From positions 682,001-746,000 of the forward strand of contig JALBUN010000012.1 of NCBI GenBank assembly GCA_025174535.1: a DNA stretch of 64,000 nucleotides. Reading direction: 5' to 3'. The translations under genes and the position numbers were made by a program. The notes under the pieces are model-generated. The model made no database searches and was not told the origin of the DNA. It saw nothing but the letters and a program-made list of their open reading frames with translations. Below, piece by piece: positions 57,495-64,000 of this stretch (position 1 is its first letter; the number at the start of each line of letters is the position of its first letter). Origin of the DNA: Cantharellus purpuraceus (lineage: Eukaryota > Basidiomycota > Agaricomycetes > Cantharellales > Hydnaceae).

Positions 57495-60400
57495 ATGCCA
57501 GAGGTATTCACTGCGCTGCCAATTCTCCTCAGGTCTACGACTCCAGGTGCGTAGTTCGAATCATATCCTTTTTGCCGATGACACAGGTTGATTATTCGTA
57601 TGCGCCTTACAGTCGTCTCGGAGAAAGGTATGTTATGTTGTCTGCGAAATTGCTTACGTTGCATCAATAACAGATGCGTCTCGGTATTCATAGTGTTGAT
57701 ATGGCATCAAAAGATGCAGGAGGAAGAGCCTTTACCTCCGGAAAGGGACCAGGACCAGAGTGAGCCCGACACAACGCCACCAGATCCTCTCACCTGGCGG
57801 CCGGAGCCATACGAACCTCATCATATCCCCACTCATGCTCCTACCGCTCGATCGGGGTCATCTCCCAATTCTGCAAAGATCCTGGAGGATCTCGCTACAA
57901 GCAAGTCCGGCGTCGATTATGCTGGCGTGGCAGAGGTAGAAGAAGCCGAGTCTAACATTCAAGAAAGATCACAAATCAACCGAAGCAGGCGGAGCAGTAT
58001 CAACATTAGGAGCATGGTATGTTTTCATCCTCCATGACCATCAAGGCTCAGTAACAACGGCGGCCATCGTAGCATGCCGAGGAATTCGCCACCGCATCTC
58101 ACGCGCCTAAGCATCTATCGCATGAAACTGTCCCGTCCTTCGGGAATCTTGATGCTAGTCAATTTGATGTTTCAAAGGTCTGAGTATAGCGTCTTGTCGA
58201 CTGCTTTTGTCGCTTATGTGACACGGTTTTCGACAGCCTGCTGAAGCTCTGAGCACTCCTATGATCGCCGCCAATATCCCACTCCCTGTTGGGTTGCAGA
58301 CTCCGAGAATCGACGTACAGGCGCCAACTGACCCGGATGTCTCCCAGCGTAATTCGAGTTCCAATAAGCATTCTAGAGCGCCTTCTAGGACGTCCAACGT
58401 CAGGATAGAGTCTGTGTACGAAGCTGTGGTTGAAACCGAAACCATTAGGGATGAGGCGAATGGACGAACTGTTCCTGAGGACACTGTGAGCCTCAGTTAA
58501 ATCTGTGTTTGTTTTAAGCATTGATTTAGCTTTATTAGCGGGCACTGTCTCAAGTAGCGTCTCACAAAAGCAGGTCTTCCCACCATCCCTCAGAACGTGA
58601 TGGGCCTCAATCCCCCGCGTCTGTCAAGACAACCAAGTCTCGCATTTCAGTACGATCGCCTCCCCCACAAAGTGTGAAATCTCATGGTCTTACTGCGAGA
58701 TCCGGGGCTTCTGTCCATCCGTCCCAAATGGCACTACCATCATCTGTTGAGAGTAACACCGACGCTACGCCTACTCAAAAAACGGTGCCTTTACAAGTGC
58801 CCTCAAATCACCCCACGCCCCTTCTTGCGCCGTCCAATGCGCTTTCGCAACATGCGCCGTCCCAGCGATCGCCGTCCAAAGCTCCCACAGTCGTATCCAA
58901 GGTACCGTCTACCAAGGAGCCTTCTCAACATGCACCCTCTCAATATGCATCCTCTCACCGTGCTCCGTCTCAGTATTCTCAGCATGCTCCTTCTCAACGT
59001 GCTCCTTCTGCCTACGGGTCTGTCACAGTGGGAGAGCAGGGCCGACGAGAACCGTCTCTTCATCCCATGTCTAACCATCCAGGTAGTCCTGCTTCGGTCC
59101 AGGGGGGTGGCGGCGGAAACTATGCTGGGTCAAAGTATGCTACGTCACAACCCGGTGGAGGTGGACAGAGCCAAGCGCCTTCAACGCCATCTCTGCACCC
59201 GCTTACGCAGCATCTTCAGGCGCATCCACCTGGCAGCCGTCCCTCGTCTCGTGTCGGTCGCATGCAATCTCCTTATGGGCAAGTTCCCACAGCTGACGAT
59301 CTCAGGCATGCAGTAGTACGCGGTCGGGCTATCTCCCCCACGCCATCCAACCCTCACGGCAATCCTTTAAGCATTCACTCGGCTTTCGCGCACCACCATA
59401 ATCACAGTAATCACTACCAGGAACACGGGGGAGAGACGCCAACACAATCTCGTCCGCAATCTCCTGATGTACTGGATGCTCATGAGCAGCAACTGATTGA
59501 CGATCTACTTGTGCGCACACCAAGGACGTCATTCACTGTCTCACCAAGTGCCTTGGCGGCTGAAGTTCACAACTCGAGTTTCCACGACGAGGATCTTTGC
59601 ATCCTGCTCCATGCTGCAGATGATGAGTATACTCATGATGTGGTGAAGAGAGCTGTTCGAAAGGCTATTCGCGGGCGGGTCAAAAAGCTCGGATTGAAAC
59701 ATGAGAATGAAGCTGTCTGTCCTTTTTTACTGGTGATTCCCGCGAATCATTGACTTCGATTTAGTTGCGCCACTACAGGAATCACCCTGACAGTCCACAG
59801 GGTCATAGGCACCTTCATCACCAACAGGAACAGCAGGAGCAACAAGTTGCGCACCCCCAAACACCGGATCGCGTCGTTGTTGTTCCCATGCATCAAGATC
59901 AGCAGGTATTTACCGAAGCGCCTGATCATCACCCCATGCTCACCTTTACGAAATGCAGATCCCTCCCGCATGGGCGAAGGACATGATTATGATAATGCAA
60001 GAAACTCGTGAGCGACTTGAAAACCTGGAACGGGCGAAACAAGTTAGTCGATCCTACGTCCCATCAGAGGCTATGAGGGATGATGACAGCCATCGACCTT
60101 CACGGAGCCGGCGAGGTGGGGCTAGTGTCACAAACGATATTGATGGTGCCAGCCCTATTACAGTCACCGTCCCAATCAACACACCAGGCCGCACTGGTAC
60201 TGTGCTAGAGGAGTCTATTCTTCATCCCGGCGAAACCGACTTTACACGCGGTGAGTCAGAGCGAGGACACACAATGGGAGCATCCGACCACCACCACGAC
60301 GGCTCAGAGCATATCGAAGTAGGGCTGGAGGGCGAGGATTATCCAGAGGATTACGAGACGGTGACGAGACTCCGTGAGTCCGCCAATAATACGCCTCCAA

Positions 60401-61634
60401 CTCAAGACCGGGAGGCCAATTCCCGGCACGCGCTGAATCGTTTGTTGAACTCTGAATCAGAGCGCGACGATTCGCCGGGACAGCAAGTCCTCGAAGAAGA
60501 AATTTACAAGCTAAGGGTCAAACCATCCACGCGGTCGGAACACTCTCATCGCACGTGGGAGATTCAACAAGACGAAGATCCTGGTCAGCAGCCACTCATA
60601 GCCGAATCAGAAGCAATGCCAGAGATTCCCGACACCGAAGGGACTAATTCTGAACACCTACACTATGATATCGACCGAAAAGCCTCTCCGCCGCTACCTC
60701 CCATTCCCGTGGAGATTCGTGATTCCGGTGTACAGGCTTATCCTATTGGTGAATGGCCTGGATCCGAACCTCCGGCTCCTCCACCATGGCAGCGCATTCA
60801 TCAACGCCTGCTCAGCTGGGCAATCATATGGCCAATGTCTGAGCTCGATCAAGCACTCAATAGCACCACACGCGGCCACCAGGTGGATGAAGTTGCTTTG
60901 AGCATTTGGTCCACTCAGACCTATAAGCGTTATGTCCGAGCACGATTGACCGATCATCCACCGATGAGAATTGACCGGCTTTTTATCCCTCCTAACGTTG
61001 CGGATGCTATTAACAGTGCAGTTTATAATGGCCGACACGGCGATGCTTGTGGAATGCTTCGTGATATGTGGACACCATTTGGGTTGGATGGGATGCCAAG
61101 GCTTCTACTTGTACTCTGCAAGCATAGGCGTGAAGAAAACCACTGGGTTGCTCACAGGTACACTCACATTGCACTTTCTCTCCCTTTTCCATACTGAATG
61201 TTTCAAAGATTTTCTTTGCCTGATGGCACATTAACTACATACGACAGTTATCCTGAGAGGTCGTTGCCTGATGGCCGAGTACGTGGTTTTTTCGAATGTA
61301 CAGTTGTAATACTGATATAAGCGCTGTTGCATAGCCTCTTGGGTGGTGGTTCGCCATCCGCATTGCATGGCCACACGCCATGTACCCTAGTCCTGATCAT
61401 TTGGCACAGAGGATGGTCCGGATACATCGACCAATGCAACTGGGAATTGACAATTCTGTAGCAACGGCTGGCATTTGGCGCAATCTTCTTATGGGATCCA
61501 AGGCAGAACGGAGCATCGATCTGGAACGACTACGAGACCTCGTCAACACCGAAGTGAAGAATTTACGACAAAGGAAAGATATGGGTAAACTGTCAATCAC
61601 CGCTCCACGGCCCAACTGGGAAGACATCTCATAA
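57495..61634 (+). CDS. Large conserved hypothetical protein, C-terminus C48-like
   Basis: About eight to ten exons. The 5' end is unsure: MPEVFTALP at 57495 or MQEEEPLPP at 57714, which opens the frame that is then followed safely. Exon joins at 58017, 58178, 58484, 59722, 59907, 61158 and 61280 keep frame. The first 900 residues are disordered: Ser/Pro/His-rich, with repeats of (H/Q)APSQ near 58930-59010. A coiled coil follows (ERLENLERAKQ). The folded C-terminus shows MRIDRLFIPPNVADAI, ENHWVAHRF, TTYDSYPERSLPDGR, GWWFAIRIAW and HRPMQLGIDNSVATAGIW. It resembles the H-D-Q order of C48 (Ulp1) proteases, with Asn where the catalytic Cys would stand. Function unknown. Confidence 0.7.
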
Positions 61635-63731
61635 GGCTTCAACAGCATCTTGGAACTAAATGCTTCTATCATCTTGTATCTCAAGTATTCTTTTTCTTTC
61701 TGGAGTGTTTCAACTTTCTCATTCGGACAATGTCCTTGACACCGCCCTCTAATATCCTCCTCCCACGACCACGTCCAGGCGACGCGGGATTCGGATACAC
61801 GGCCTAGCCCTCGCGGGACCCCCTACACATCTTCCCAGGACGGATCTCAACCACACTAACCACATTCCTGCTGATACTGCCCGTGTTGGCCTCGTGGTCT
61901 TCTGCCATCTATTGTTTCCAATTTATATTACACCTATCATGTACGTTTAGGTAATGTGACATGAATCTACGAACGTGATGTGGTGATGAACTAGTTGAAT
62001 GGCAGATCGGGAGGCGCCGGCCAATCGTAGTTTTTGTCCTCTTGCTCACTCGTTTCGAGCTTCATGAGGGACGAAGCCTCTACTTAGGTTCGGGCGTGAT
62101 TGACCTGCGTCAAAGAGAGTGCCATCATCGCTCAATATGGAAGATGGGCTAAAGAGACTCAGGTTATGTGGTGTACGAGGCCCAAGTTAAACTTTTCTTA
62201 CCGGAAAGAGTGGCATGGTTGTGGCAGAGAACTATAATCCTCGAAGTGATTCCTCTAAGGCATTGACGGTGGCTACATCTTCCTTGGAACTATCTAGTAA
62301 CATTGAGACCTGGGGTGTAGATAGGATGGCCTGAATAATACGACATCAGAACGCTCAGAGCAGCCTGAAATGGTAAGTGAGAGACCTACAGCATGCACAG
62401 CGTCAACTTGGTCGTCGACCTCTTGTTGTCTTTGTCGTGTCTTGTCTTTCGACCACTTTTTGGGTTTTCGCCTGCAGCTTGTGGCTGCGTCCTTGACAGC
62501 CATGAAACTCCTTGAGCTCCTGGCCTTGGAGGTTCGTTCTTTGCTCATGAGGTAGTTTGCTTCCGCGACAAGCCTCAAAAGTGACTAGCTGATCAGTTGT
62601 TCTCGAATCGAACGTTGTAACACCAGAGTGCCCAGTTCGTCCTTGCAATCCCTATAACCACCGCGCATATTACATGAACTGGTTTACGTGGACTAGTGTG
62701 CATGAACGGAAATGTTCCGTGAGTATCATCATAGAAGACCGGCGACCTCTTTATGACTGGGTACTATCGACTGTATTCCAACAGGTTCACACGGCGACTG
62801 CATGCATAAATGTTGCCTCCGTTGTCCGTGCCTATACCTAGAATCACGAGCTCTGACAAGACTGTCATGTGTCCTTGGATACGATTCAAGGGTACATGCT
62901 GTTGCTAGCCTGCATATCATATGCGCTGCACCATGCTGGGTGATATCGGAAGGACGGGAGGCCGGAGTAACGAGAGGACTTCCGTTGCAAGACCGTCGCT
63001 ATCGGCCAAAGTGAGAGCGTGTGACGACGCCCGGGAACGATGTGTGCGATGTGGATGATCTACCAGAGAGCCTAATGTGGCACGTGTTGAGTGCGAGGGT
63101 TGCAGGGCGATTCACACGGTGGAGGCCGGCGTTCGGCGCGGGGAGAGAGAGATTGGAAACGCATGGTCACTGGGTGCCGCGGTGGGCAAAGGGCCTAATC
63201 GAGCACGGGGGCCAGGGCCATGAATACGGGAACGTCATCAATGTCAGGAGTGTCAAGGGCGAGAAATTCTGTTGGATCTATGAAGACGACGCCGAGAGTG
63301 GATAACCCTCGCAGAGCGCCGAGAAGGTCGATGTGGGCGATAGGGGGATGTTCGGCTTAGGCGTAGCATATACACTAAATCATTGACCCCGGCAGCTAGC
63401 TCGTTCCGCGGGATAGTGATGTACCCAATCCAAGAGACGTGCGTGGCGTTGACGACCAGAATCCAGATTAGAGCGCACGGATTGTGCAAAATTTGACGAA
63501 TTTGTGCCCCTCGTCACAGACAAGGTCTCTGCTCCCTTTATTGTTATAATATCATATTGTAGAACGCCATCAATAGTGGCCACATGTTACTTCACAAAGA
63601 ATTCGCAAGATTTGTTGTTCAGGTGGCGATGTGGACGGCGATGGCGCCAACTCGCAGCGCCGCGCAGAGGACTTCGCACGGTGACCGCTTCAGACATCAC
63701 CACCCTTTGCCCTCCACCCCCACCACCGCAT
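61635..63731. other. Long region without confident genes, 2097 bp
   Basis: No gene can be fixed. Around 63200-63490 the minus strand has two frames with protein-like content (VVNATHVSWIGYITIPRNEL in one, LRGLSTLGVVFIDPTEFLAL in another), and the plus strand has an open frame at 63021-63305. They may be pieces of a decayed or poorly modelled gene, perhaps F-box/LRR-like. Confidence 0.4.
63200..63489 (-). pseudogene. Possible fragments of an LRR-like gene
   Basis: Minus-strand segments LRGLSTLGVVFIDPTEFLAL and VVNATHVSWIGYITIPRNEL look like real protein but lie in different frames with no good intron between them (the gap would be about 30 bp). Either a frameshifted relic or a chance likeness. 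Confidence 0.25.
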
Positions 63732-64000
63732 ATGACGGAACTGTCCCGTTTCCACGACTCCCTCCCCTTGCACAACGGCAGACAGGGCAGCGACATGGAC
63801 GTCTCAGACTCGGAAGACGGCCTCACCGCTGCCTCCACCGGCGACAACAACGACGTGCCACACACCTCCCCTCACCGCGACACCGACCCCGATGCCGACG
63901 CTGACGCGGATGGAGAATTCGTCAACGCAGCATCCGACGACGACGAAGACGACGACGAGCCTGTTGCACAGCCCTCAACGAGTGCCATCACCGAGGCAAA
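63732..64000 (+). CDS. Acidic protein, N-terminal part (cut by right edge)
   Basis: The frame is open from ATG at 63732 to the end of the window (89 codons). It starts MTELSRFHDSLPLHNGRQ and is rich in Asp/Glu (DVSDSEDG, DADADADGE, DDDEDDDE). High GC and no stop in 269 bp support coding. Such acidic starts occur in many nuclear proteins; the identity cannot be told from this part. Confidence 0.6.
   Translation, partial: MTELSRFHDSLPLHNGRQGSDMDVSDSEDGLTAASTGDNNDVPHTSPHRDTDPDADADADGEFVNAASDDDEDDDEPVAQPSTSAITEA

Noticed and set aside
62598..62615. TTCGATTCGA-like tRNA B box on the minus strand
   Set aside because: No matching A box or acceptor stem could be found around it.

Overview
The window is nuclear DNA of a filamentous basidiomycete, most likely an Agaricomycete. 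Genes are dense, lie on both strands and are cut by many 50-60 bp introns. The gene set is fungal throughout: PEX5, SLU7, REI1, VMA16, PMS1/PMS2, an AcuK/ERT1-type regulator and an HSP9/12-type heat-shock protein. I cannot name the species from sequence alone.

Region 1 (1-7976) is a nest of retrotransposons. A Ty3/gypsy element enters from the left edge with its integrase and chromodomain and ends in a 528 bp LTR (TGTTA...TAACA). A second, 5'-truncated copy of the same element follows at about 5010-7976. Between the pol gene and the LTR, both copies carry a large reading frame on the opposite strand. It encodes a charged coiled-coil repeat, an acidic region and a cysteine-rich module, and has its own antisense TATA box. 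Both copies are decayed. Copy 1 has a 1-base frameshift and an inserted solo LTR of another family (2547-2896, flanked by CACCT duplications). Copy 2 has a nonsense codon and C-terminal frameshifts.

Region 2 (8588-23002): a GFA-family protein; a MutL endonuclease (PMS1/PMS2 type, minus); a hormone-sensitive-lipase-like hydrolase with a large acidic insert; a C2H2 zinc-finger regulator; a 1.56 kb gene-free stretch with a diverged duplication and hairpins; the peroxisomal import receptor PEX5; an APC/C subunit CDC26-like gene; and a PRA1-family protein.

Region 3 (23273-37715): methylthioribose-1-phosphate isomerase; a PrmC/MTQ1-type glutamine methyltransferase head-to-head with an AcuK/ERT1-type regulator; a small unknown gene; REI1; HSP9/12; a PRKRIP1-like protein; a mitochondrial-carrier-like protein; a MARVEL-domain protein; and ribosomal protein S18.

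Region 4 (38400-64000): an F-box-like protein; signal peptide peptidase; a secreted 957-residue repetitive protein; SLU7; a membrane protein with a DUF1771-like helix; a SETD6/RKM4-type SET methyltransferase; a CUE-domain protein; VMA16 head-to-head with pantothenate synthase; a large unknown protein whose C-terminus recalls a C48 (Ulp1) fold without the cysteine; and the start of an acidic protein cut by the right edge.

Most genes are housekeeping and do not form a pathway cluster. The main things worth a second look are the antisense gene inside the gypsy element, four GC-AG introns in three neighbouring-type housekeeping genes, the possible C48 pseudoprotease and the repeat-built secreted protein. 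Exon joins quoted with lengths were checked by hand for frame; other splice sites are approximate.
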